Notes: generated by a model from the letters alone, not told the origin. Positions 27,118 through 36,770 are shown, counted from the first letter of the stretch. The stretch: DNA of 64,000 nucleotides from Parasedimentitalea denitrificans (GCF_011813015.1 NZ_QHLQ01000006.1:62001-126000), one strand, 5' to 3'. Made by a program: numbers and translations.

Positions 27118-28035
27118 TCAATACACCTTCGGCACGTACAGCTCATCCGGCAGAACCTGCCGTTCGTAATTCGGGTTATACTCCCGATCCGGCAGGTCCA
27201 CCTTCTCGCTGGAAACCTCGGTATAGGGGATCTGCGACAGCAAATGTTCGATGCAGTTCAGCCGCTCGCGCTTTTTATCATTACCTTCAACTACATACCA
27301 CGGCGCCTCGGGGATGTTGGTCCGCGCCAGCATGTCTTCCTTGGCCTTGGTGTATTGCTCCCAACGGATACGGCTTTCCAGATCCATCGGCGACAGCTTC
27401 CACTGCTTCATCGGATCGTGGATCCGCATCATAAACCGCAACTGCTGTTCTTCGTCGGTGATCGAGAACCAGTATTTCAGCACGATGGTATTGGACCGCA
27501 CCAGCATTCGTTCAAATTCGGGAACATCCTTGAAAAAGGTCTCGACCTGATCCTCGTCCGCAAATCCCATCACCCGTTCCACACCGGCCCGGTTGTACCA
27601 AGACCGGTCAAACAGCACGATCTCACCGCCCGATGGCAGATAGGGCACATAGCGTTGGAAATACCACTGGCTTTGCTCACGACGGCTGGGCGCTGGCAGC
27701 GCCACAACCCGCGCCACGCGAGGGTCCAGTCGCTGAGTGATCCGCTTGATCACACCGCCCTTACCGGCGGCATCGCGACCTTCCATGATCACCAGCACCT
27801 TTGACCCGGTTTTCACCACCCAATCCTGCAGCTTGATCAATTCAGCCTGCAACCGCAGCAAATTGCGGAAATAGACACTCCGTTCCAACATCTCGGGATG
27901 CTGCGCGCGATAGATCTTGCGCAGCTCCATCGTCAGCATTGGCTCGGCAGTCTCGAACTCGATCGCTTCGTCCAGCATGTCCTGAAGCTCTTCTTCTAGC
28001 CAGTCCAGTGTGGTGCTGTCATCTTCACGAGTCAC
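27118..28035 (-). CDS. ppk2: polyphosphate kinase 2
   Basis: Transfers phosphate between polyphosphate and nucleotides, in class I enzymes mainly making GTP or ATP from the diphosphate. The 305-residue protein has Walker A EGRDAAGKGGVIKR (about 82-95), the lid and Walker B region FDRSWYNRAGVERVMGF (about 142-158) and the single-domain length of class I PPK2. The GTG at 28035 is chosen because AAAGGAG lies 6 bases upstream; a TTG seven codons further up is in frame. Three Imm11-like genes follow on the same strand. Confidence 0.94.
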   Translation of the reverse strand: MTREDDSTTLDWLEEELQDMLDEAIEFETAEPMLTMELRKIYRAQHPEMLERSVYFRNLLRLQAELIKLQDWVVKTGSKVLVIMEGRDAAGKGGVIKRITQRLDPRVARVVALPAPSRREQSQWYFQRYVPYLPSGGEIVLFDRSWYNRAGVERVMGFADEDQVETFFKDVPEFERMLVRSNTIVLKYWFSITDEEQQLRFMMRIHDPMKQWKLSPMDLESRIRWEQYTKAKEDMLARTNIPEAPWYVVEGNDKKRERLNCIEHLLSQIPYTEVSSEKVDLPDREYNPNYERQVLPDELYVPKVY

Positions 28036-28168
28036 AGATATCTCCTTTGGTAACAAAAACTGCCTACAACGCCCGACGGCGCAACAGTAAATTCAATTCG
28101 AAATTGGGCTGTCCCTATAGGGAAACCCCAAATCGCCCGAGGTTCAACCCGAAAGCGGGAATTCCCCG

Positions 28169-29755
28169 CTATCTGGCCGCTGCAAGGATCATATCTGCGG
28201 CCTTTTCCGCAATCATTATGGTCGGCGCATTGGTGTTGCCGCTGGTGATCGTCGGCATCACGCTGGCATCCACCACCCGCAGCCCGGTTACCCCTCGCAG
28301 GCGCAGCTCAGGATCCAGCGGTGCCGTAGCGTCAGGCCCCATATGCACGGTACAAGTTGGGTGGAAAATCGTGGTCCCCACATCCCCCGCCGCCTTGACC
28401 AGATCCGCCTCAGCGTCCGAGGCAACACCGGGTTTCATCTCTTCAGGCGCATAACGCTGCATTGGCCCCTGTTTGATGATCTGGCGCGCCTGCCGGATCG
28501 CTGCCACAGCCACCTGCCTGTCACCCTCGGTCGACAGATAGTTCGGCGCAATGCGCGGCGCATCCTTCGGATCGGCCGAGGTAATCTGCACCGTTCCCCG
28601 GCTCTCTGGTCGCAGGTTGCAAATGCTGGCGGTCAGGCCGGGGAAATCATGCAACGGCTGACCAAAGGCCTCCAGTGTCAGAGGCTGCACGTGGTATTCC
28701 AGATCAGGCGTTTCCAGGTCAGGCCGAGACCGGGAGAACGCCCCCAACTGGCTTGGCGCCATAGACATCGGCCCGGATCGCTTGAACGCATATTCCATGC
28801 CGATCTTGGCCTTACCCCACAGCGAGTTCGCCAAGGTATTCAGCGTCTTTGCCCCGGTTAGCCGCCAAGCACAACGCAGTTGCAAATGGTCCTGCAGGTT
28901 GCCGCCAATCGCAGGCATGTCCCGCAACACTTCAACCCCATGCTCTTGCAGCAATTCTGCTGGCCCCAACCCGGATAGTTGCAAGATCTGCGGCGAATTC
29001 ACCGCCCCAGCCGAGAGGATCACCTCGCCCTTGGCACGGGCCTGTTTCACCTGCCCGCCCTGTTCATACTCAACCCCAACGGCGCGGCCCTGTTCGATCA
29101 CAATCCGGCGTGTATGCGCCTGTGTCTCGACCTTCAGGTTCTCACCCGTCGTGGTGCGCAAGAACGCCTTGGCCGTGTTCATCCGCCAGCCGCCACGTTG
29201 GTTCACACGGAAATAGCCAACGCCTTCGTTATTGCCGGTGTTGAAATCAGTGACATGTGGCAGCCCCCATGCCTGCGCCGCCTCGGACCAGTGATCCAGC
29301 ACGTCCCAGTGCAGGCGCTGGTTCTCGACCCGCCATTCACCGCCTTCCCCGTGCATCTCGGATGGGCCTTCGACGTAATCCTCGGATTTCTTGAAATAGG
29401 GCAGCACATCGTCCCAGCCCCAACCTGGATTGCCCCGTTGACGCCAACCATCATAATCCGCCGCTTGTCCGCGCAGGTACAGCATCCCGTTGATCGACGA
29501 ACACCCGCCCAGCACCTTACCACGTGGATAAATCAACGACCGGCCGTTCAACCCAGGCTCCTCGGCCGTCTTGTACATCCAGTCAGTGCGCGGATTGCCG
29601 ATGCAGTACAGATAGCCCATCGGGATATGCACCCAGTGGTAGTTATCCTTGCCGCCGGCCTCTAGCAGCAGCACCCGGTGGCCCGCCTCGCTCAGCCGTT
29701 TGGCCAGCACACAACCCGCGCTCCCCGCGCCCACAACGATATAGTCCCAGTCCAT
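28169..29755 (-). CDS. GMC family FAD-dependent oxidoreductase (choline/alcohol dehydrogenase type)
   Basis: Flavoenzyme of 528 residues that oxidises an alcohol group. The dinucleotide-binding GAGSAGCVLAKRLSE lies at about 9-23. GMC signature 1, PRGKVLGGCSSINGMLYLRG, lies at about 76-95, and signature 2 appears as SAGAVNSPQILQLSG (about 250-264). The C-terminal active-site His region reads FHPTCTVHMG, with a later NTNAPT. I chose the ATG at 29755, which has GGAGG 5 bases upstream, over an ATG five codons earlier. No betaine genes adjoin it, so a choline substrate is unlikely to be provable here. Confidence 0.92.
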   Translation of the reverse strand: MDWDYIVVGAGSAGCVLAKRLSEAGHRVLLLEAGGKDNYHWVHIPMGYLYCIGNPRTDWMYKTAEEPGLNGRSLIYPRGKVLGGCSSINGMLYLRGQAADYDGWRQRGNPGWGWDDVLPYFKKSEDYVEGPSEMHGEGGEWRVENQRLHWDVLDHWSEAAQAWGLPHVTDFNTGNNEGVGYFRVNQRGGWRMNTAKAFLRTTTGENLKVETQAHTRRIVIEQGRAVGVEYEQGGQVKQARAKGEVILSAGAVNSPQILQLSGLGPAELLQEHGVEVLRDMPAIGGNLQDHLQLRCAWRLTGAKTLNTLANSLWGKAKIGMEYAFKRSGPMSMAPSQLGAFSRSRPDLETPDLEYHVQPLTLEAFGQPLHDFPGLTASICNLRPESRGTVQITSADPKDAPRIAPNYLSTEGDRQVAVAAIRQARQIIKQGPMQRYAPEEMKPGVASDAEADLVKAAGDVGTTIFHPTCTVHMGPDATAPLDPELRLRGVTGLRVVDASVMPTITSGNTNAPTIMIAEKAADMILAAAR

Positions 29756-29947
29756 GCCTGCCTCCGCCATTTTTCAGCATCAGAGCACATCCATTAACAA
29801 GACAACAGATGCAGTTTTGCAGTGACCAACCCAATTTCATAACCTGCGATGCTTCGGCGGCGTTTTCTTGGCCGCCCTTACGATCAGGCTACATTGAATG
29901 GTGAATGTTACACCCTGTGCCGCGCTCAATATGGCTGAAAGGCGATC

Positions 29948-31072
29948 ATGCAAATTTCGACATTTTTCCCTGGTGACCTTGGCTTACAATCCTTGAAAGA
30001 CCTTAACTCAGTCTCCTCGGCAGAGCCTGACCCGCAACTGGATAATGCTGAGCATTTTGTCTTTTCCCAACAGGAAGACGCGCCTCATCCCGCCACGAAC
30101 CAACCCCACAACAACGCGTACTTAGACGCCACATTGCAAAGCGATGTCTCCGCGTTATCCGACGACTTGATTTTTGCGCTGTCCAATGGAAACCGCACAG
30201 GTCAACAAACTGAAACATTGCCCGACAACTGGGCCAACGCCAAGCCGGAGGGTGTAGGTGGCGGCAACGGAAATGGGAACGGTAACAACGGCGGCGGCGA
30301 TGGGGATGGCGATACCGGTGTTCTGGACCGCTATGTCAGCGGTGGCAGCGCCAAGAAGAGTTTCAACGTCGAAGTCGAGTTCTCAGGCACATGGACAGCT
30401 GACTTGCAGGGGGCCTTTATCGAGGCCGCAGACTATCTCAGCAGTATTATCCTTGGCGATATTACCGACATCCGACGCGGCCCCTACGCCACCGACGACA
30501 TCACCATATCGGCCGCATTGATTGAAATTGACGGCCCTGGCATAATTTTAGGCCAGGCAGGCCCAACTGTGTATCGCACAGCAAACTATCTGCCAGCTGC
30601 CGGGATCATGGAGTTTGATATTGCCGATGCAGCAACTTTTGCAAGCCAAGGACAGTGGACTGCCATTGTCCTGCACGAAATGATGCACACCCTGGGATTT
30701 GGCACCATGTGGGACCTAATGGGGCTGACTTCCGGGTCAGTCAGCGGCGGCGACATGCGTTTTACCGGCGCACTCGCCACCTCGTATTACAACACAGAAC
30801 TGATAGCCGAGGCCGCATCAGACAACGGCTCAGCCAATGGGGTACCTATCGAAACTGACGGCAGCCCCGGCACTGCTGGGGGCCACTGGGACGAAGACTT
30901 ATTTAACAACGAGATCATGACAGGATACATTGATAACCCAAACTACATGTCCAACATGACAATCGCCGCACTCGAGGACATGGGGTACGACACCGTCATT
31001 GACGACCCCAACGCCCCTAACGATGCCTTTGGCCCGATCCCGGCAGATACATTGCTGGATCTCTTTGCCTAA
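29948..31072 (+). CDS. zincin metallopeptidase, leishmanolysin-like (M8-type)
   Basis: A 374-residue protein with the zinc-binding HEMMHTLGFGTMWD (about 240-253), the extended HExxHxxGF motif of metzincin-like peptidases. A downstream GGHWDEDLFNNEIMTGYID (about 315-333) has the His and Met placed as in leishmanolysin relatives (H, then a Met-turn). The N-terminal 100 residues are low in structure. A Gly/Asn/Asp-rich linker (about 103-124) separates them from the catalytic domain. No classical signal peptide is seen, so secretion by a leaderless route such as type I is possible. It stands alone, and its substrate is unknown. Confidence 0.75.
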   Translation: MQISTFFPGDLGLQSLKDLNSVSSAEPDPQLDNAEHFVFSQQEDAPHPATNQPHNNAYLDATLQSDVSALSDDLIFALSNGNRTGQQTETLPDNWANAKPEGVGGGNGNGNGNNGGGDGDGDTGVLDRYVSGGSAKKSFNVEVEFSGTWTADLQGAFIEAADYLSSIILGDITDIRRGPYATDDITISAALIEIDGPGIILGQAGPTVYRTANYLPAAGIMEFDIADAATFASQGQWTAIVLHEMMHTLGFGTMWDLMGLTSGSVSGGDMRFTGALATSYYNTELIAEAASDNGSANGVPIETDGSPGTAGGHWDEDLFNNEIMTGYIDNPNYMSNMTIAALEDMGYDTVIDDPNAPNDAFGPIPADTLLDLFA

Positions 31073-31083
31073 CGACCACGACC

Positions 31084-31542
31084 TTAAACAGGCAACGCCG
31101 TGGTCTTGAATACCGTCCTCAGTGCAAACGAGCTTTGCATCTGCGCCACTCCGGGCAACCGCGCCAAATACTGGCGGTGGATTCGGGCAAAATCATCTGT
31201 GTTTTCAGACACCACCTTTAACAGATAGTCCGCAGTCCCTGCCATCAGGTGGCACTCCAGCACATCCGGAATACGCGACACCGCCTTCTCGAACGCATCC
31301 AGCACCTCATCGGCTTGACCAGACAGTGTAATCTCGACAAACACTGTGCTGGGTACCTGCATTTTCCGGGCATCCAGCAACGCCACATAATCACGAATGT
31401 ATCCATCACTTTCCAATCGCTGCACCCGCCGATGACAGGCCGAGGCTGACAGATTCACCCGTTCACTCAGGTCGGCGTTGGAAATTCGCCCCTGCTTTTG
31501 CAACATTGTTAAAATCCGGCGATCCGTCTGATCAAGTGACAT
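31084..31542 (-). CDS. Lrp/AsnC family transcriptional regulator
   Basis: A 152-residue feast/famine regulator. The N-terminal winged HTH (about 1-60) contains DRRILTMLQKQGRISNADLSERVNLSASACHRRVQRLE, read in pieces. A C-terminal RAM domain follows (about 65-145), with VLECHLMAGTADYLLKVV. It is divergent from ald with 137 bp between. This is the arrangement of AldR-type activators that sense alanine or related amino acids, and it probably controls ald and itself. Confidence 0.93.
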   Translation of the reverse strand: MSLDQTDRRILTMLQKQGRISNADLSERVNLSASACHRRVQRLESDGYIRDYVALLDARKMQVPSTVFVEITLSGQADEVLDAFEKAVSRIPDVLECHLMAGTADYLLKVVSENTDDFARIHRQYLARLPGVAQMQSSFALRTVFKTTALPV

Positions 31543-31546
31543 TTTA

Positions 31547-31592
31547 GCGAAGATCCTTGCATGAACATCCCCTTATAAGCGAAGAATCTTCG
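31547..31592. promoter_or_regulatory. paired Lrp-type boxes between the regulator and ald
   Basis: CGAAGAATCTTCG at 31580-31592 is a perfect 13-bp palindrome. A related GCGAAGATCCTTGC lies at 31547-31560. Their centres are about 32 bp apart, three helical turns, as expected for an Lrp octamer binding in phase. A TATACT-like -10 for ald follows at 31636-31641. Confidence 0.65.
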
Positions 31593-31679
31593 AATGATAG
31601 GTTTTTATTTTGCCCAAAAAAGCAGCATTTTCTGTTATACTCCTCCTAATATCAGGGCAAGTTTTTGGAGGAAAGACTC

Positions 31680-32798
31680 ATGAAAATCGGCTGCCCCACA
31701 GAGATTAAACCACAAGAATTCCGCGTAGGTATGACACCTGACGCCGCCCGCGAAGCGGTCAACCATGGCCACGACGTCGTTATTCAGGAAGGCGCCGGCT
31801 TGGGCTCGGGCTTCCCTGACACAGATTACATTGAAGCTGGCGCAACAATCATCGCCACTGCCGAAGAAATCTTTGCCACTGCGGACATGATCGTAAAGGT
31901 CAAGGAACCGCAGGCTGTCGAGCGCAAAATGCTGCGCCCAGACCAGCTGTTGTTCACATACCTGCACCTGGCCCCAGATCCAGAGCAGACACACGATCTG
32001 CTGGCAAGCGGCTGTACTGCGATTGCCTATGAAACAGTGACCGATGACCGTGGCGGGTTGCCTCTGCTGGCGCCAATGTCAGAAGTTGCCGGTCGTCTGG
32101 CTCCACAGGTTGGTGCTTGGACCCTGCAAAAGGCCAACGGCGGCCGCGGCGTTCTGATGGGCGGCGTTCCTGGTGTTGCCCCGGCCAAGGTCGTCGTCAT
32201 CGGTGGCGGTGTTGTTGGCACCCACGCAGCCAAGGTTGCTGCTGGCATGGGCGCAGATGTCACTGTTCTGGACCGTTCCCTGAACCGTCTGAAGTACCTC
32301 GACGACGTATTTGGCCGTGACTTCAAAAACCAGTACGCTACCGCAGGTGCTACACTGGATCTGGTCCGTCAGGCCGACATGGTAATCGGTGCGGTTCTGA
32401 TCCCAGGTGCGGCTGCACCAAAACTGATCACCCGCACACAGCTGTCAGAAATGAAGCCCGGCGCAGCCATCGTTGACGTAGCCATCGACCAAGGCGGTTG
32501 TTTTGAAACCTCCAAGGCGACCACACACGGCGACCCAATCTATGATGTCGACGGCATCATGCACTACTGTGTTGCTAACATGCCGGGTGCCGTTGCACGC
32601 ACCTCGACCATCGCCTTGGGCAACGCCACCATGCCGTTCATGCTGGCCTTGGCCAACAAAGGCTGGCGTCAGGCCTGTGCCGACGATGCGCACCTGCTGA
32701 ACGGGTTGAACGTGCACGCTGGTCAGCTGACATACTACGCTGTGGGCAAAGCACTGGGCATTGATGTTGTGTCACCCAGCATCGCAGTCAAACAGTAA
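31680..32798 (+). CDS. ald: alanine dehydrogenase
   Basis: NAD-dependent enzyme that interconverts L-alanine with pyruvate and ammonia. The 372-residue protein opens [20 protein letters not shown]. It carries the substrate Lys/His motifs ([15 protein letters not shown]), the Rossmann [20 protein letters not shown] (about 175-194) and the catalytic Asp region [14 protein letters not shown] (about 265-278). The ATG at 31680 is preceded by GGAGGAAAG. It is divergent from an Lrp regulator and followed by a strong terminator, so it forms a single-gene transcript. Confidence 0.97.
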   Translation: MKIGCPTEIKPQEFRVGMTPDAAREAVNHGHDVVIQEGAGLGSGFPDTDYIEAGATIIATAEEIFATADMIVKVKEPQAVERKMLRPDQLLFTYLHLAPDPEQTHDLLASGCTAIAYETVTDDRGGLPLLAPMSEVAGRLAPQVGAWTLQKANGGRGVLMGGVPGVAPAKVVVIGGGVVGTHAAKVAAGMGADVTVLDRSLNRLKYLDDVFGRDFKNQYATAGATLDLVRQADMVIGAVLIPGAAAPKLITRTQLSEMKPGAAIVDVAIDQGGCFETSKATTHGDPIYDVDGIMHYCVANMPGAVARTSTIALGNATMPFMLALANKGWRQACADDAHLLNGLNVHAGQLTYYAVGKALGIDVVSPSIAVKQ

Positions 32799-32817
32799 AC
32801 AATCAAAATCCATTACC

Positions 32818-32854
32818 CGGCCCCCGCTTGATCCAAGCGGGGGCCGTTTCTTTT
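32818..32854 (+). terminator. intrinsic terminator of ald
   Basis: CGGCCCCCGCTTG (32818-32830) pairs perfectly with CAAGCGGGGGCCG (32834-32846) around a 3-base loop. TTTCTTTT follows. It lies 20 bp after the ald stop codon. Confidence 0.93.
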
Positions 32855-33034
32855 ACAACATTCTCGCGACATCACTTTGCAACGCGCAATCACGACCGAA
32901 ATGGGCCAACAAAGATCGTCATCCGAACAACGGTCTCTGAAAATTAGCTAAAATTACCTTTACCGATTAAAAAGCCTGCATTAGGGAGCGCGGATGCTTC
33001 CAAGCACCTAAAATTGATAGACGGAGAGATTTCG

Positions 33035-33841
33035 ATGGAAGATTTAGTAGAACAGGGTTTCGCATATTGGCCCATGGTATTGAACGCCGTTAAGGCCCTT
33101 GTCGTCCTAATCGTTGGTTGGATGGCTGCCGGCATGATTTCAGGCGCTATTCGCAAACGCATCAACGCGACCCCTGAAATTGACCCCACCCTAGGGAATT
33201 TCGTCGCCAGCATGATCCGCTGGGCGTTGATTGCTGTTGTTCTGATCGCAGTTCTTGGCCTGTTCGGTATCGAGGCTACCAGCCTTGTCGCCATGATGGG
33301 CGCTGCCACTCTGGCTATCGGTCTTGCTCTACAGGGCACGCTGAGTGATCTAGCTGCTGGCTTTATGCTGGTTCTGTTTCGCCCATATAAGCTGGGTCAG
33401 TTTGTCGACATCGGCGGTACGTCCGGCACCGTCAAAGATCTGAACCTGTTCGTCACAGAACTGGCGACTCCTGACAACGTGCAAATCATCATTCCCAATG
33501 GTCAGGCCTGGGGTTCGGTCATCACCAACTTCTCTCACCACGAAACGCGCCGTGTAGATATGGTGTTCGGCATTGATTACGGTGATGACGCCAACAAAGC
33601 CAAGGAGATCATCCTAAAGCAAGTTGCCGCTGATACACGAGTCCTCAAAGATCCAGAGCCTTGGGTACGTGTTACCAATTTGGGCGATAGTTCCGTCGAC
33701 CTGACGACACGAATCTGGTGTGACGCTGCTGACTACTGGGAACTGAAATTTGCCATCACACTGGCCGTCAAAGAAGCCTTTGACGCCGAAGGCATCTCGA
33801 TCCCATATCCGCACTCTGTGGAAATCCAGAAACAAGCCTAA
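33035..33841 (+). CDS. small-conductance mechanosensitive channel (MscS family)
   Basis: Inner-membrane tension-gated channel of 268 residues, the compact MscS size. Three hydrophobic helices lie at about 16-36, 55-80 and 88-115. The third is the Gly/Ala-rich pore helix (MMGAATLAIGLALQGTLSDL). The beta-domain motif FRPYKLGQFVDIGG follows, then PNGQAWGSVITNFS. The ATG at 33035 has GGAGAG upstream. It protects against hypo-osmotic shock, as expected of a marine bacterium. Confidence 0.95.
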   Translation: MEDLVEQGFAYWPMVLNAVKALVVLIVGWMAAGMISGAIRKRINATPEIDPTLGNFVASMIRWALIAVVLIAVLGLFGIEATSLVAMMGAATLAIGLALQGTLSDLAAGFMLVLFRPYKLGQFVDIGGTSGTVKDLNLFVTELATPDNVQIIIPNGQAWGSVITNFSHHETRRVDMVFGIDYGDDANKAKEIILKQVAADTRVLKDPEPWVRVTNLGDSSVDLTTRIWCDAADYWELKFAITLAVKEAFDAEGISIPYPHSVEIQKQA

Positions 33842-33874
33842 AGCAAAGCGCCCTCGCCACAGTGTGGGGGCGTA

Positions 33875-34342
33875 CTACAACTTGCCTTGTTGGCCGCTTG
33901 GCAGCTCGCCAAACTCAACCATGGCACCGGTCTCATCAGTAAACGACCACTGCGCCACCAGGAACTGATAGCTGCGGGTTTCCCACCCAGACATATCGCG
34001 CAGGAAATGCGGCCGCCACGTTCCCTCGACATGAACCGGGAAACGGATGTTGTCGATATTGATCTGCTGCTGATTTCTGCTTGCGTCACGGACAGCATTT
34101 GAAAACGTCCGCTCCAGACACATTTCAAGCGGCGCAGTTTCCACCGCCCGACGGCCGGCAAAGATCACATCAATCTGGGTGTCTTTCTGAAAGAACCCTT
34201 TGATCACCAAATCACCACGACTAGAGCGCGCCTTGTGCGGAACCAACTCGATATCAAACGGCACAACACCCTTTTTGAAAAGACCGGAATCCTCTCTGAC
34301 TGGGGTGATCGATGTGGCTGGGGCACGGCGATTCTGTATCAA
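33875..34342 (-). CDS. conserved hypothetical protein
   Basis: A 155-residue protein I do not recognise. It begins with a TTG at 34342 preceded by GGAG 8 bases upstream; an in-frame stop is 18 bases above. No signal peptide or membrane helix is evident. The composition is mixed, with a strand-rich middle (GDLVIKGFFQKDTQIDVIFA) and an aromatic C-terminal part (FLVAQWSFTDETGAMVEFGE). It is convergent with mscS. Nothing in the neighbours assigns a role. Confidence 0.6.
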   Translation of the reverse strand: MIQNRRAPATSITPVREDSGLFKKGVVPFDIELVPHKARSSRGDLVIKGFFQKDTQIDVIFAGRRAVETAPLEMCLERTFSNAVRDASRNQQQINIDNIRFPVHVEGTWRPHFLRDMSGWETRSYQFLVAQWSFTDETGAMVEFGELPSGQQGKL

Positions 34343-34467
34343 GTATTCAGCTCCGGGTCATAGTAGGGCCGCCTCACCCTAAGGGAGGCAGACGTTCATT
34401 AGACGCACAGAATACCCCAATCCCAGTTAAGGAACGGTTGATCAGGCGCCAATGCTGGCGCCCAACT

Positions 34468-34989
34468 TCACTTTACCCGATGCATAACCAGGGTTGGCAG
34501 GCCGTTAAAATCAGCCTCCCCGCTAACTTCATAGCCAATTTTTCGCGCCACATTATGAGAGGCAGTATGGTCCGGGTCAAAGATACATGCCGTCTTTGGC
34601 CAGTCCCGCTCCGCATCCGCCCATTGATGAATTCGCGCCACCGCTTCGGTCGCCAGCCCACGCCCATGAGCCGCTGTTGCAATCACCCAACCGGCTTCTG
34701 GCACGCCATCCAACGAAGGCGTCATATCCCGCTTGAAGTCGGCAAACCCGACCTCGCCCAGAAACTCTCCGGTTTCCTTGTCGGTGACCGCCCAATAGCC
34801 AAACCCAAGCGCCTGCCAATGCCCAATGTAGCGCAGCAAGCGAGACCACGAATCTGAAGCGGTTGAAGGCTTTCCGGTGATAAACTCCACGACCTTCGGA
34901 TCCGCCCACATCGCGGCCACATCGTCAAAATCCTCCACCCGATGCGGGCGGAGGATCAGACGTTCAGTCTCTAATATTGGCGCGCTCAT
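34468..34989 (-). CDS. GNAT family N-acetyltransferase (RimJ/RimL type)
   Basis: Acetyl-CoA-dependent acetyltransferase of 173 residues. It opens with the RimJ/RimL pattern ILETERLILRPHRVEDFDDV. The acetyl-CoA-binding motif A region reads EAGWVIATAAHGRGLATEAV, with H-G-R-G-L-A in the loop. NVARKIGYEVSGEADF near the end is also typical. Its ATG overlaps the ytoQ stop by 4 bp, so it is translationally coupled to ytoQ. The substrate is unknown. Confidence 0.9.
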   Translation of the reverse strand: MSAPILETERLILRPHRVEDFDDVAAMWADPKVVEFITGKPSTASDSWSRLLRYIGHWQALGFGYWAVTDKETGEFLGEVGFADFKRDMTPSLDGVPEAGWVIATAAHGRGLATEAVARIHQWADAERDWPKTACIFDPDHTASHNVARKIGYEVSGEADFNGLPTLVMHRVK

Positions 34990-35435
34990 GCTGGCAGTTT
35001 ACCACTCAGCACATAGGTCAGGATCTCAACCACCTGACGGGGCTCCTCGGCCACGGCCAGCGCTGCAGCGTGAACCTCTTTCAACGCATGCTGATGCTCG
35101 GGTGGGTTCAACACGATGATCGACTTACCCAGTGCTGCGGCATAGCCAGCGTCAAAGGCAGCATTCCACTGTTTGTATTTTTCACCAAAGCGCACCACCA
35201 CCACATCTGCATCCTCAATGCCCTTGCGTGTGCGAATGGCATTGACCATCGCGCCCTTGTGGTCGTGCCAGTATTTGTTGCTCTCGGCCCCCAGAATAGC
35301 CACGCCGCAGTCATCGCTTGAATCGTGGTCGGTGACAGGGCTGTTGAACGTGACATCCAGTGATGCCGCGCCCTCAGTGATCTGTTCGCGCCAGTCAGAG
35401 TGGATCTCACCCGAAAGATAAACATTCAATGTCAT
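34986..35435 (-). CDS. ytoQ: YtoQ family protein
   Basis: A 149-residue protein of the YtoQ family, related to nucleoside 2-deoxyribosyltransferase-like folds. Diagnostic stretches are VYLSGEIHSDWREQI (about 4-18), the acidic VTDHDSSDDCG, FGEKYKQWNAAFDAGYAAAL (about 84-103) and IVLNPPEHQHALKEV. The biochemical role of YtoQ is not established. It lies between a phosphoribosyltransferase, 4 bp upstream, and a GNAT gene that overlaps it. This supports a shared transcript and perhaps nucleotide- or base-related chemistry. Confidence 0.88.
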   Translation of the reverse strand: MTLNVYLSGEIHSDWREQITEGAASLDVTFNSPVTDHDSSDDCGVAILGAESNKYWHDHKGAMVNAIRTRKGIEDADVVVVRFGEKYKQWNAAFDAGYAAALGKSIIVLNPPEHQHALKEVHAAALAVAEEPRQVVEILTYVLSGKLPA

Positions 35436-35439
35436 GTAT

Positions 35440-36090
35440 TTAGCCCCTTGTTGTATCTGGCCCGTTGGCCTCTGCTAGCAGGACTGCAACCTCGCTGTCG
35501 TCAACCTGCCGAAAATCTCTGTAATGCGCGCCAACCGACCAAAGTGGCTTTGGACGAAGCAGGCAGATCACAGTATCCACCAGCTCGGACAATTCGTCCA
35601 CCACCTCTGGTGCCGCCACCGGCACCGCCAGGACAATCCGTTCGGGCGCGCGCGATTTCAAACCCACCAGCGCGGCGCGTACCGTCGCGCCGGTGGCAAT
35701 GCCGTCATCGACGACGACGGCAGTACGGCCCGTTAGATCAACGGCCTCTCGCGCGCCCAGATACATCTCTCGGCGCTTGGCAATTTCAGCCCGTTTACTC
35801 TCCAGCGTCGCATCAAAGTCGGTCATTGCCAGCTTTAGCGCCGCAATCAGTGACTTGTTGAATACCGGCGCGGCACCCTCGACCACGGCCCCTGCCGCCA
35901 ATTCAGGATTGCCCGGCATGCCGATCTTGCGCACCAAGATCAGATCCAGCGGGGCCTGCAGCGCCTTGGCGATCGGCACAGCCACCGGAACGCCCCCACG
36001 CGGCAACGCCAATACCACCGGCTTGACCAGTGGTATTTCTAACAACCTCTGCGCCAGTTCCTCACCAGCGGATGTGCGGTCTTCAAACAT
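35440..36090 (-). CDS. phosphoribosyltransferase domain protein
   Basis: Type I phosphoribosyltransferase fold, 216 residues. The PRPP-binding motif VVVDDGIATGATVRAAL lies at about 124-140. The N-terminal VLALPRGGVPVAVPIAKAL and VRKIGMPGNPELAAGAV match the predicted phosphoribosyltransferase group found in many proteobacteria. The hood domain gives no substrate clue. The stop codon is 4 bp from the ytoQ start, and a methyltransferase lies 47 bp upstream. Confidence 0.9.
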   Translation of the reverse strand: MFEDRTSAGEELAQRLLEIPLVKPVVLALPRGGVPVAVPIAKALQAPLDLILVRKIGMPGNPELAAGAVVEGAAPVFNKSLIAALKLAMTDFDATLESKRAEIAKRREMYLGAREAVDLTGRTAVVVDDGIATGATVRAALVGLKSRAPERIVLAVPVAAPEVVDELSELVDTVICLLRPKPLWSVGAHYRDFRQVDDSEVAVLLAEANGPDTTRG

Positions 36091-36137
36091 GTCTCCCCCG
36101 CCCTGCGACCTAGCGCAAAGCGGGCAAAGATCACCAG

Positions 36138-36770
36138 TCAGAGACGCCGTGCGACAACAAAGTGACTAGGTGGTTTGGCCGGGTAGTCGCCAGTCTCGAT
36201 GATCTCAAAACCCGCGTCTGTGATTTGGCGTTCGAAATCATCCATCCGCCGAAAGGCAACAAACGGTGCCTTGCCCATCATCTGCATCAGCGGAACAACC
36301 ATCCGCAACAAACGGAACTTCCAGCTGGCGCCATTCTCTGGTTCGCAAATGCTCTTGGAAATGAACAACCCGCCGGGTTTTACCAACGCCTGGACGCGGC
36401 TCAGCGCACCATCCAGATCCTCAACCAGATGCAGCAGGTTAAACGCCAGAACCACATCAAACGGTCCATCCGGCGCACCCGCAATATCACAAACCGCAAA
36501 CTCAAGGTTCGAGGCCCCGGCGTCCCAAACCTTTTCGCGCGCGATGTCGATCATTGCCGAAGACCCATCGCTCACCGTGTAACGCGCCACCGACCCCGCC
36601 AGATGTAGCGCCGTGGTGCCGGTCCCTGCCCCCAGTTCCAGCGCGTTATCGTCCGCCTTTAGATAGGATCGTGTCCGCGCCAACGTGATCTCATAGGCCT
36701 CGGGATCACCGATCTTGGATTTCGCGTATTTGGCCGCGGCATTGTCCCAGAACTGAGCACTCTGTTGCAT
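36138..36770 (-). CDS. class I SAM-dependent methyltransferase
   Basis: Rossmann-fold methyltransferase of 210 residues. Motif I reads ALELGAGTGTTALHLAGSV (about 43-61). An acidic residue follows motif II (VSDGSSAMIDIAR), and motif IV is FDVVLAFNLLHLVEDLDGAL (about 104-123). It resembles ubiquinone/menaquinone-type methyltransferases in layout, but it is a stand-alone protein of unknown substrate. It is divergent from a LysR regulator with about 83 bp between, so that regulator may control this gene and the downstream PRTase/YtoQ/GNAT run. Confidence 0.9.
   Translation of the reverse strand: MQQSAQFWDNAAAKYAKSKIGDPEAYEITLARTRSYLKADDNALELGAGTGTTALHLAGSVARYTVSDGSSAMIDIAREKVWDAGASNLEFAVCDIAGAPDGPFDVVLAFNLLHLVEDLDGALSRVQALVKPGGLFISKSICEPENGASWKFRLLRMVVPLMQMMGKAPFVAFRRMDDFERQITDAGFEIIETGDYPAKPPSHFVVARRL

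Noticed and set aside
24725..27118. Complete toxin-immunity module with the caspase as toxin
   Set aside because: The caspase is exported, convergent with the array and shares no operon with it. No delivery or toxin signature is visible. The link is kept only as a question.
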